From positions 1-64,000 of the forward strand of contig CAKRXU010000004.1 of NCBI GenBank assembly GCA_934424575.1: a DNA stretch of 64,000 bases, read 5' to 3'. This document shows, one piece after another, positions 23,774 through 31,259 of the stretch. The position numbers and the translations under genes are program-made. Position 1 is the first letter of the stretch; each line of letters opens with the position of its first letter. The notes beneath the pieces are model-generated. The model worked only from the letters and a program-made list of their open reading frames with translations. It had not been told where the DNA came from and ran no database searches. Origin of the DNA: an uncultured Blautia sp. Lineage in GTDB: Bacteria; Bacillota; Clostridia; Lachnospirales; Lachnospiraceae.

Positions 23774-25054
23774 ATGGTCAAAGCAGTAGTTGGAGCTAAC
23801 TGGGGAGATGAAGGTAAAGGTAAGATTACCGATATGCTTGCTCAGGAGGCAGATATCATCGTAAGATTTCAGGGAGGTGCAAACGCAGGTCATACAATCG
23901 TAAATGACTATGGTAAATTTGCACTGCACACACTTCCGTCAGGTGTATTCTACAATCACACCACAAGCGTGATCGGAAATGGTGTTGCTCTGAACATTCC
24001 GGTATTCTTCAAAGAATATAACGAAGTGATCGAGAGAGGAGTTCCGGCACCGAAGATCATGATCTCCGACAGAGCACAGATCGTAATGCCATACCACATC
24101 CTGTTTGATCAGTATGAAGAAGAACGTCTTGGCGGCAAATCTTTCGGATCCACCAAATCCGGTATCGCTCCGTTCTATTCAGATAAATATGCAAAGATCG
24201 GTTTCCAGGTAAATGAACTGTTCCACGATGATGCCCTGAAAGAAAAAGTAGAGCGCGTTGTTGCAACAAAGAACGTTTTACTGGAGCATCTGTATCACAA
24301 ACCGCTTCTTGATCCGGATGAGATCTATGCAGAACTGATGAAATACAAAGAAATGGTAGCTCCGTATGTTGGAGATGTTTCCCTGTTCCTGTGGAATGCG
24401 ATCAAAGACGGCAAACAGATCCTTCTCGAAGGACAGCTTGGATCCCTCAAGGACCCGGATCACGGAATCTACCCAATGGTTACATCTTCTTCCACACTGG
24501 CTGCATATGGTGCGATCGGTGCAGGAATCCCGCCATATGAGATCAAGCAGGTTATCACTGTCTGCAAGGCATACTCCAGTGCAGTAGGAGCAGGTGCTTT
24601 CGTTTCTGAGATCTTTGGCGAGGAAGCTGATGAACTCAGAAGAAGAGGCGGCGACGGCGGAGAGTACGGCGCAACAACCGGACGTCCGAGACGTATGGGA
24701 TGGTTTGACTGTGTTGCTTCCAAATACGGATGCCGTATGCAGGGAACCACAGACGTGGCATTTACTGTACTTGATGTACTTGGATACCTTGATGAGATCC
24801 CGGTATGCACAGGATACGAGATCGACGGCAAAGTTACTACAGAATTCCCGACAACAGGACTTCTTGAGAAAGCAAAACCTGTTCTCGAGGTACTTCCGGG
24901 ATGGAAGACAGACATCCGTGGAATCAAGAACTACGAAGATCTTCCGGAAAACTGCCGTAAGTACGTAGAGTTCGTAGAGAAACAGATCGGATTCCCGATC
25001 ACCATGATTTCCAACGGACCAGGAAGAAACGACATTATCTACAGAAATAAATAA
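23774..25054 (+). CDS. purA: Adenylosuccinate synthetase
   Basis: It makes adenylosuccinate from IMP, aspartate and GTP. The 426-residue protein has the N-terminal GTP-binding GANWGDEGKGK (the usual Gln in GxQWGDEGKGK is Asn here), the FQGGANAGHTIV switch, FGSTKSGIAPFYSDK, and the C-terminal TTGRPRRMGWFD loop. It lies 39 bases after purB, with GAGGA upstream of ATG 23774. Confidence 0.95.
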   Translation: MVKAVVGANWGDEGKGKITDMLAQEADIIVRFQGGANAGHTIVNDYGKFALHTLPSGVFYNHTTSVIGNGVALNIPVFFKEYNEVIERGVPAPKIMISDRAQIVMPYHILFDQYEEERLGGKSFGSTKSGIAPFYSDKYAKIGFQVNELFHDDALKEKVERVVATKNVLLEHLYHKPLLDPDEIYAELMKYKEMVAPYVGDVSLFLWNAIKDGKQILLEGQLGSLKDPDHGIYPMVTSSSTLAAYGAIGAGIPPYEIKQVITVCKAYSSAVGAGAFVSEIFGEEADELRRRGGDGGEYGATTGRPRRMGWFDCVASKYGCRMQGTTDVAFTVLDVLGYLDEIPVCTGYEIDGKVTTEFPTTGLLEKAKPVLEVLPGWKTDIRGIKNYEDLPENCRKYVEFVEKQIGFPITMISNGPGRNDIIYRNK

Positions 25055-25062
25055 TTACAAAG

Positions 25063-25090
25063 CGCCGGGGAGTTTTTCTCCGGCGTATTT
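25063..25090 (+). terminator. Weak terminator after purA
   Basis: CGCCGG..AG pairs with CTCCGGCG with two extra G residues, followed by a short TATTT. Partial read-through into the next gene is likely since that gene has no clear promoter. Confidence 0.5.
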
Positions 25091-25105
25091 CATATTGAGG
25101 TGTTT

Positions 25106-25927
25106 ATGAAAAACGGAAAAAGAATCGCAGCCCTTCTGGGTGTTGTGGCACTGCTGATCATTTTCTGCCTGCCGATGTTTTTTGCATTGAAGGGCGATTT
25201 TTCGCAGGGAGCATTTATGGCATCTCTGTATACAGTGCTTTTTGTGGCAGTCATGGGGTATGTGATCTGGATGATATTTCGACTTGTAAATAAGAAGAAA
25301 AACGAGGGGGATAAACGTATGATCAAAAATATTGTTTTTGACGTAGGACTTGTACTGGTGGAATTTAACTGGCAGTCTTATCTGGACAGCTTCCACTTTG
25401 ACAAAGAAAAGAGAGATAAGATCGCAAAGGCAACCTTCCAGAGTGAAGTTTGGGATGAGCGGGACAAGGGACTTCTTGAGGAAGAAGATTATATCAGGAA
25501 ATTCCAGGCACTGGCACCGGAGTATGCAGATGACATCCGGACAGTGATCGAACGTTCTACAGAATGTATCGTCAGAATGGACTATGCGGAGACCTGGACA
25601 AAATATCTCAAGGAGCAGGGATACAATCTCTACATTCTTTCCAATTACAGCAGATATATGCTGGATGGCACAAAGAAGACAGAGATGCCGTTCCTTAAAT
25701 ATATGGACGGAGTTATTTTTTCCTGCGATGTAAAGCAGATGAAGCCGGACGCAGAGATCTATCAGACACTGCTTGACAGATTCAGCCTGAAAGCAGATGA
25801 GACGTTATTTATTGATGACCGTGCTGAGAACTGTAAAGGAGCAGAAAAAGTGGGGATCCACGCACTCCAGTTCAAAGGGCTCAAAGAAGCTGCGAAAGAA
25901 ATGGAAGAAACTTACGGTATCAAATAA
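25106..25927 (+). CDS. Membrane-anchored HAD-superfamily phosphatase (possible dual start)
   Basis: The 273-residue reading frame joins a small two-span membrane segment (about 4-27 and 37-60, basic tail to 70) to a complete HAD hydrolase of the YihX/epoxide-hydrolase-N type (residues 72-273). HAD motifs: FDVGLVLVEF with the nucleophile Asp, ILSNYS (motif II), KQMKPD (motif III) and LFIDDRAENC (motif IV). Start 25106 follows TTGAGGTG. A second start, ATG 25319 at residue 72, has its own site GAGGGGG at 25304-25310 and would give a soluble 202-residue enzyme. Whether one or two products are made is open. Substrate unknown. Confidence 0.7.
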   Translation: MKNGKRIAALLGVVALLIIFCLPMFFALKGDFSQGAFMASLYTVLFVAVMGYVIWMIFRLVNKKKNEGDKRMIKNIVFDVGLVLVEFNWQSYLDSFHFDKEKRDKIAKATFQSEVWDERDKGLLEEEDYIRKFQALAPEYADDIRTVIERSTECIVRMDYAETWTKYLKEQGYNLYILSNYSRYMLDGTKKTEMPFLKYMDGVIFSCDVKQMKPDAEIYQTLLDRFSLKADETLFIDDRAENCKGAEKVGIHALQFKGLKEAAKEMEETYGIK

Positions 25928-26000
25928 AAATCCCAGGACCGCGGCATTTCGTCAGTCCCAGGACCTTGTAAGGGGAGGATATAAGTATTTCTTAGATTGT

Positions 26001-26158
26001 ATCTTTTGTTTACTGTTCACAGGTAATATTCCGCGAGGTGTTTTGCCATGAATATGGCAAAATCCCAAGACATACAGGGCAAAATGCCATCACCAAAGGT
26101 GATTTGGAATGCATTTTGACCAAGTTACTGCGAACGAAGTGAACAGTAACATCTTTTG
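26001..26158. mobile_element. MITE-like element with 8-bp target duplication
   Basis: A 142-bp non-coding element (26009-26150) ends in inverted repeats TTTACTGTTCAC and GTGAACAGTAAC (11 of 12 match). It is flanked by the direct repeat ATCTTTTG at 26001-26008 and 26151-26158. Inside are hairpins: TTTTGCCAT/ATGGCAAAA (26041-26062), ATCACC/GGTGAT (26089-26104) and GTTACTG/CAGTAAC (26124-26150). No transposase is present. A collapsed copy with matching ends lies at 55093-55110. Confidence 0.7.
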
Positions 26159-26207
26159 CTGCGCCGCCGATATGGGTTTCGGTGGACATTCATAGTATAG
26201 GCATGTG

Positions 26208-26253
26208 AATCCCTTTTTATACAAGTTTCTTATAATTTGTATAAAAAGGGATT
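26208..26253. repeat. Perfect 17-bp inverted repeat before the SEC-C gene
   Basis: AATCCCTTTTTATACAA (26208-26224) and its exact complement (26237-26253) flank a 12-base loop and abut the -35 box of the next promoter. It may act as a terminator for read-through RNA or as an operator. Confidence 0.65.
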
Positions 26254-26281
26254 TGTCTTTTGTGAGAAAAGATGATATAAT
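26253..26281 (+). promoter_or_regulatory. Sigma-A promoter of the SEC-C gene
   Basis: TTGTCT (26253-26258) and TATAAT (26276-26281) are 17 bp apart. Confidence 0.7.
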
Positions 26282-26320
26282 GGGGAACAGGCAAAATTTT
26301 TGAAAAGAGGATGAAAACAA

Positions 26321-26830
26321 ATGAGTGATAAAACAATCTTAGAGCAGTGGCGTTCAATTGCTTACGATCAGCAGGCAGACCGCAATCAGCTCCAGAGATT
26401 CTGGGCAAACTATTTCAATATCGAGAAAGGAATCTACGAGCAGCTTCTTTCCAATCCGGACGAAGTTGTAAGTGGTACAGTCAAAGAACTGGCTGAGAAA
26501 TACGGACAGGAAGTCCTGACAATGGTTGGTTTCCTTGACGGAATCAATGACAGCCTTAAGATCCCGAACCCGATCGAGACAATGGATGAGAACACCAGAG
26601 TAACTCTGGCTTTTGATAAAGAGCTTCTTTATAAGAACATGGTTGATGCCAAGGCAGACTGGCTGTATCAGCTTCCTCAGTGGGATGCGATCTTCACAGA
26701 GGAGAAACGTAAAGAGCTGTACATGGAGCAGAAGAAATCCGGTACAGTTGTAAAACCGCACAAGATTGGCCGTAACGATCCTTGTCCGTGCGGCAGCGGT
26801 AAGAAATACAAACACTGCTGTGGAAGATAA
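26321..26830 (+). CDS. SEC-C metal-binding domain protein
   Basis: The 169-residue protein ends in a SecA-type zinc motif, NDPCPCGSGKKYKHCCG (about 151-167). The rest is a mostly helical acidic domain (about 1-130) without a family I can name. SEC-C tails bind zinc and often mediate contact with ribosomes or SecB-like partners; here the function is unknown. ATG 26321 follows AAAGAGGATG. The stop overlaps the next start by one base (TAATG). Confidence 0.75.
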   Translation: MSDKTILEQWRSIAYDQQADRNQLQRFWANYFNIEKGIYEQLLSNPDEVVSGTVKELAEKYGQEVLTMVGFLDGINDSLKIPNPIETMDENTRVTLAFDKELLYKNMVDAKADWLYQLPQWDAIFTEEKRKELYMEQKKSGTVVKPHKIGRNDPCPCGSGKKYKHCCGR

Positions 26831-27312
26831 TGAAAGTCCGGCCAGATCTGGATTATATTATCGTGCTTGGCGCACATGTCGCAGGCACACGGTTATCCAA
26901 AGCCCTTCTGGAACGAACCAGAAGGGCTTTGCGTTATCTTAAGGAGAATCCCGGGACACGTGCAGTTCTCTCCGGCGGACAGGGGCAGGGAGAGCAGATC
27001 AGTGAAGCAGAGGCAATGTACCGGTATCTCACAGAACATGGGATCGACGGTTCACGGCTGATCCTTGAGGACAGGTCCACCAATACGAAGGAGAATCTTG
27101 ATTTTAGCCTGGAGAAGATCGGGACGCTGGATGCATCGATCGGGATCGTGACGAATCATTTTCATGTGTTCCGTGGTGTGGCAATCGGCAGGAAGTGTGG
27201 ATGCAGGCAGATCTATCCTATTCCGGCGAGATACAGAACCTGGAGACTGCTGGTTTATATTCCACGTGAAATCCTTGCGATCATCAAGGATAAAATAGTA
27301 GGAAATTTGTGA
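26830..27312 (+). CDS. YdcF family (DUF218) protein
   Basis: The 160-residue protein has the DUF218 pattern: DYIIVLGAHVAGTRLS, AVLSGGQGQGEQISEAEAM, LILEDRSTNTKENL and IVTNHFHVFRG. Many family members carry N-terminal membrane spans and act in envelope metabolism; this one is the short form without them. Biochemical role unknown. It is translationally coupled to the SEC-C gene. A perfect 13-bp hairpin lies inside its coding sequence at 26899-26930. Confidence 0.8.
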   Translation: MKVRPDLDYIIVLGAHVAGTRLSKALLERTRRALRYLKENPGTRAVLSGGQGQGEQISEAEAMYRYLTEHGIDGSRLILEDRSTNTKENLDFSLEKIGTLDASIGIVTNHFHVFRGVAIGRKCGCRQIYPIPARYRTWRLLVYIPREILAIIKDKIVGNL

Positions 27313-27346
27313 ACAAAATAAAATATAAAAAAAATTAAAAAAAGTG

Positions 27347-27375
27347 TTGACACTTTGCCAAACACATAGTATACT
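27347..27375 (+). promoter_or_regulatory. Strong promoter of the tRNA pair
   Basis: TTGACA (27347-27352) and TATACT (27370-27375), 17-bp spacer, preceded by an A-rich UP-like stretch. Confidence 0.85.
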
Positions 27376-27438
27376 AACGAAGTCGGTTGCGAGAGAATAC
27401 TTCGAAAGAAAGTTCTTGAAGCGGCAGATACAGGAAAT

Positions 27439-27511
27439 GGGATCTTAGCTCAGCTGGGAGAGCATCTGCCTTACAAGCAGAGGGTCATAGGTTCGAGCCC
27501 TATAGGTCCCA
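27439..27511 (+). tRNA. tRNA-Val (anticodon TAC)
   Basis: A 73-base cloverleaf: acceptor GGGATCT with AGGTCCC, D-loop AGCTCAGCTGGGAGAGC, anticodon stem CTGC/GCAG around CTTACAA, and T-loop GGTTCGAGCC. CCA is not encoded. Confidence 0.95.
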
Positions 27512-27526
27512 TACCATTAAGAATAT

Positions 27527-27600
27527 GGCGAGATAGCTCAGTTGGCTAGAGCACACGGTTCATACCCGTGGTGTCGAGGGTTCGAATCCCCCTCTCGCTA
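27527..27600 (+). tRNA. tRNA-Met, elongator (anticodon CAT)
   Basis: A 74-base cloverleaf: acceptor GGCGAGA with TCTCGCT (G-U first pair), anticodon stem CACGG/CCGTG around TTCATAC, T-loop GGTTCGAATCC. The paired first base argues against initiator tRNA; the sequence style fits elongator Met rather than the lysidine-modified tRNA-Ile. Confidence 0.9.
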
Positions 27601-27605
27601 CTTGG

Positions 27606-27633
27606 ATCCCCTGAATTTCAGGGGATTTTTTTT
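27606..27633 (+). terminator. Terminator of the tRNA operon
   Basis: ATCCCCTGAA (27606-27615) and TTCAGGGGAT (27617-27626), followed by eight T residues. Confidence 0.92.
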
Positions 27634-27792
27634 GCTTTCAAATAATGCCGACAAGGCTTTGAGAAACAAAAGGGACAGCTACATAAATTTTTTTGGTGAT
27701 GCCTATAGAAAAATTTGCGTCTAGGAATTTCGAAAGATTTGTTGTATGATATAGAATGCGTAAGAAATCAAAAAGAAAGGGGACATCAGACC

Positions 27793-28692
27793 GTGGGGAA
27801 AAAAATGCTTTTTGTTTTTAATCCCAAAGCAGGAAAGGGCAGGATCAAGATGCACCTTCTGGATATCGTAGATATTTTCAGCGGACATGATTACGAAGTC
27901 ATTATCCGGGCTACACAGGCACCGCGCGATGCATATGAACAGGCGAAAAATTATGCAGATTCTGTAGATCTGATCGTGTGCAGCGGAGGCGATGGTACTC
28001 TGGACGAGGTTGTAACCGGAATCATGGAAACGGGAAGCAATGTACCGATCGGCTATATTCCGGCCGGCAGCACGAATGATTTTGCGAACAGCCTTTTTAT
28101 GCCAAAGAATATGGTCAGGGCAGCAGAGATGATCATGGAGGAAGAGCTGTACCACTGTGACATCGGCAGATTTAATGAGCAGACATTTGCATATGTTGCC
28201 GCGTTTGGACTGTTTACGGATGTGTCTTATGAGACAGATCAGGATCTCAAGAATGTTCTTGGACATGTGGCATACATTTTGGAAGGTGTGAAGCGTCTTT
28301 TTGACATCAAGTCCTATCATATGAAAGTTACTTCAGATGAACTTGAGGTGGAGGATGATTTTATTGTCGGAATGGTGACAAACTCCAGATCTGTAGGCGG
28401 CTTTAAGAATCTTACCGGTAAGAATGTCGATATGAATGACGGACTTTTTGAGGTGACACTGATCGTGAATCCCAAGAATCCGATCGAACTGCAGGAGATC
28501 ATCACAGCACTTGTGATGGCGGAGGATAATACAGACCTTGTATATTCCTTCAAGACAAGGAAGCTCAGGATCGAAGCAGAGGAAGAAGTTCCCTGGACTC
28601 TGGATGGAGAATTTGGCGGTGACCACAGTATCGTGGAGATTGAGAACCGCCATAAGGCACTAAACCTCTATCTTAAGAGTACCAAAGATTAA
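27793..28692 (+). CDS. Diacylglycerol kinase family lipid kinase (YegS/DgkB/BmrU-like)
   Basis: The 299-residue protein has the DAGK catalytic domain: LFVFNPKAGKG, the nucleotide-binding VCSGGDGTLDEVVTG, and PAGSTNDFANSL. These enzymes phosphorylate diacylglycerol or related lipids at the membrane surface. GTG 27793 follows AAAGGGGACA; ATG 27805 with GGGG just before it is an alternative. The upstream in-frame extension to 27715 lacks a site. It is followed by the structured RNA region in front of glutamine synthetase. Confidence 0.83.
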   Translation: MGKKMLFVFNPKAGKGRIKMHLLDIVDIFSGHDYEVIIRATQAPRDAYEQAKNYADSVDLIVCSGGDGTLDEVVTGIMETGSNVPIGYIPAGSTNDFANSLFMPKNMVRAAEMIMEEELYHCDIGRFNEQTFAYVAAFGLFTDVSYETDQDLKNVLGHVAYILEGVKRLFDIKSYHMKVTSDELEVEDDFIVGMVTNSRSVGGFKNLTGKNVDMNDGLFEVTLIVNPKNPIELQEIITALVMAEDNTDLVYSFKTRKLRIEAEEEVPWTLDGEFGGDHSIVEIENRHKALNLYLKSTKD

Positions 28693-28699
28693 ATAAATG

Positions 28700-29100
28700 G
28701 TGTGAGAAAATAATCACAAAGATACTCAAAATCCAGAGTATTAGTTGGCAACTTAAAGCTACTGAAATTACGGGAAAGAAAGGCCAGTGCAAGTTGAAAT
28801 AGTCTTGCTAACTATAAGGTAGAACTTTGTTGGTCGTAATTGAGTAATGGTATAAGTCCACGAAAACCAAGTGGCAGCATATGAAAATTTAGGAAAGGAA
28901 AAGCTATTTTAGATGAAAACCTGTATTTAAGAATATAAATTACAGGTATATACCGATGGCTTAGTCGGGAATTTACGACTGTGGAGTGTACAGGAACTTG
29001 TGAGTAGTGAATTACTTGGTTAATCACCAAAGCATACACATTGAAGCAGTAACTGTAGATCGTGAGGTTACAGCAAATCATCTAGCATATGCGGTTGTAT
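28700..29100 (+). ncRNA. Structured RNA, probable 5' remnant of a group II intron
   Basis: About 400 bases without a credible gene begin GTGTG, the group II intron 5' end. Helices: ATACTC/GAGTAT (28722-28741), CAACTT/AAGTTG (28749-28796) enclosing an ACGGGAA segment as in domain I of Ll.LtrB, CCAC/GTGG (28858-28874), CCTGTA/TACAGG (28919-28946) and AGTCG/CGACT (28963-28980). No reverse transcriptase and no domain V were found, so it would be a truncated copy. The right boundary is uncertain. Alternatively it is an unknown leader RNA of glnN. Confidence 0.5.
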
Positions 29101-29123
29101 ATGTTTTTAGTAGCAGAAACAGA

Positions 29124-31238
29124 ATGTCAGATTACGTGAATGTAACAGAACTGTTTGGATGCGATGTATTCAATGATTCTGTCATGGAAGAACGACTCCC
29201 GAAGAAAGTTTACAAAGAACTCAAGAAAACTATCGAGGAAGGCAAGGAACTTTCCCCGGCAGTAGCAGATGTCGTTGCTCATGAGATGAAGGAATGGGCG
29301 ATCGAAAAAGGTGCTACGCATTACAGTCACTGGTTCCAGCCACTGACAGGTGTGACAGCGGAGAAGCACGATGCTTTTATCACAGCACCGAAGGAAAATG
29401 GCAAGGTTCTTATGAGTTTTTCGGGCAAAGAACTGATCAAAGGAGAATCCGATGCATCTTCTTTCCCGTCAGGTGGACTTCGTGCTACATTTGAGGCAAG
29501 AGGTTATACAGCGTGGGACTGCACTTCACCGGCTTTTGTACGTCATGATGCCGCAGGCGGCACACTTTGCATCCCGACTGCATTCTGCTCCTATACAGGA
29601 GAGGCACTGGACCAGAAGACACCGCTTCTCCGTTCTATGGAAGCGATCAATACACAGGCATTACGTCTCATCCGACTTTTTGGAAATACCACATCTAAGA
29701 AAGTAACTCCGTCTGTCGGTGCAGAGCAGGAATACTTCCTTGTAGATAAGGAAAAATGGCTTCAGCGAAAAGACCTTACCTATACAGGAAGGACTCTGTT
29801 CGGAGCAATGCCTCCGAAGGGACAGGAGATGGATGACCATTATCTCGGAACCATCCGTCAGAGAATTTCCGCTTATATGAAAGAAGTCAACGAAGAATGC
29901 TGGAAACTGGGCGTGACAGCCAAGACACAGCACAACGAAGTTGCACCGGCACAGCATGAGCTGGCTCCGATCTATGCACCGGCAAACATCGCAGCAGACC
30001 ATAACCAGATCATGATGCGCATCCTCAAGAAAGTGGCGAGCCGTCATGGCATGCGCTGCCTGCTTCATGAGAAACCATTCGCAGGAGTCAATGGTTCCGG
30101 TAAGCACAACAACTGGTCCCTGACTACAGATGACGGGATCAACCTTCTGGATCCTGGCAAGACACCGCATGAGAATGTTCAGTTCCTTCTCGTCCTGACC
30201 TGTATCCTCAAGGCTGTAGACACACATGCAGATCTTCTCCGTGAGTCCGCAGCAGATGTCGGAAACGACCAGAGACTTGGTGGAAACGAAGCACCGCCGG
30301 CAGTGATCTCTGTATTCCTCGGTGAGCAGCTTGGTGATGTCCTGGATCAGCTCATCAGCACAGGAACAGCCACACACAGCAAGAAGGGAACCATCCTGGA
30401 GACAGGTGTCAAGACTCTTCCGGACTTCATGAAGGACGCAACAGACAGAAACCGTACTTCACCGTTCGCTTTCACCGGAAACAAGTTCGAATTCCGTATG
30501 GTGGGCTCCAGAGACTCTATCTCTGAATGTAACGTCGTACTGAATACGATCGCAGCCGAGGCTTTCAAAGAAGCCTGCGACCGTCTGGAAGCTGCCGAGG
30601 ACTTTGATATGGCAGTCCATGATCTGATCAAGGAATATGCGATCGATCATCAGAGAATCGTATTCAACGGCAATGGATATGCTCCGGAATGGGCTGAGGA
30701 GGCAAAACGCCGCGGACTTCCGAACCTTCCGTCCATGGTAGATGCGATCCCGGCACTTACCACAGATAAAGCTGTGAAACTGTTCGAGGAATTCCGTGTA
30801 TTTACCAGGACAGAGCTGGAATCCCGTGCAGAGATCCAGTACGAGATCTATGCAAAAGCGATCAACATTGAAGCCAAGACCATGATCGACATTACAACCA
30901 AGCAGATCATCCCGGCAGTGATCAGATACACGACTGTACTGGCAGATTCCATCAATGCAGTACAGGCAGTCGGTGCAATCGATGTGAGCGTACAGCTTGA
31001 CCTTCTCAAGAAATGCTCTGCACTTCTCAAGAGCACCAACAGCGCAATGAATAAACTTTCCAAAGCAGTAGCCAAAGTTCCGGAGATCCCGGAGGGAAGA
31101 GAACGCGCCGTATACTGCAAGGATACCATCACAAAAGCAATGGAAGAACTGCGTACACCGGTTGATGAACTGGAAATGCTGGTTGACAAGGAAATGTGGC
31201 CAATGCCTTCCTACGGCGATCTGATCTTTGAAGTATAA
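29124..31238 (+). CDS. glnN: Glutamine synthetase type III
   Basis: It makes glutamine from glutamate, ammonia and ATP. The 704-residue length and the sequence are those of GSIII: an N-terminal NVTELFGCDVFND element, SHWFQPLTG, EQEYFLVD, HNEVAPAQHELAP, NGSGKHNNWS, the GGNEAPPAVISVFLG region, and a long helical C-terminus. GSIII forms dodecamers and is the typical enzyme of gut anaerobes. Start ATG 29124 is chosen because it begins the conserved family N-terminus; the frame is open back to 29007 but that part reads as the intron-like RNA. No good ribosome binding site precedes 29124. The AAA gene follows after 21 bases. Confidence 0.93.
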   Translation: MSDYVNVTELFGCDVFNDSVMEERLPKKVYKELKKTIEEGKELSPAVADVVAHEMKEWAIEKGATHYSHWFQPLTGVTAEKHDAFITAPKENGKVLMSFSGKELIKGESDASSFPSGGLRATFEARGYTAWDCTSPAFVRHDAAGGTLCIPTAFCSYTGEALDQKTPLLRSMEAINTQALRLIRLFGNTTSKKVTPSVGAEQEYFLVDKEKWLQRKDLTYTGRTLFGAMPPKGQEMDDHYLGTIRQRISAYMKEVNEECWKLGVTAKTQHNEVAPAQHELAPIYAPANIAADHNQIMMRILKKVASRHGMRCLLHEKPFAGVNGSGKHNNWSLTTDDGINLLDPGKTPHENVQFLLVLTCILKAVDTHADLLRESAADVGNDQRLGGNEAPPAVISVFLGEQLGDVLDQLISTGTATHSKKGTILETGVKTLPDFMKDATDRNRTSPFAFTGNKFEFRMVGSRDSISECNVVLNTIAAEAFKEACDRLEAAEDFDMAVHDLIKEYAIDHQRIVFNGNGYAPEWAEEAKRRGLPNLPSMVDAIPALTTDKAVKLFEEFRVFTRTELESRAEIQYEIYAKAINIEAKTMIDITTKQIIPAVIRYTTVLADSINAVQAVGAIDVSVQLDLLKKCSALLKSTNSAMNKLSKAVAKVPEIPEGRERAVYCKDTITKAMEELRTPVDELEMLVDKEMWPMPSYGDLIFEV

Positions 31239-31259
31239 GATTTCCGGGAGTACTTATAA

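Noticed and set aside
27601..27792. Gap between tRNA-Met and the lipid kinase
   Set aside because: Apart from the terminator at 27606-27633 and a possible -10 (TATGAT, 27745-27750) without a good -35, I saw no gene or element.
28700..29123. glnN leader considered as a glutamine riboswitch
   Set aside because: Known glutamine-sensing motifs are short; this region is about 400 nt and has the helix order of a group II intron domain I instead.
29007..29123. N-terminal extension of glutamine synthetase from 29007
   Set aside because: The extra 39 residues do not look like GSIII and are encoded in the structured RNA region.
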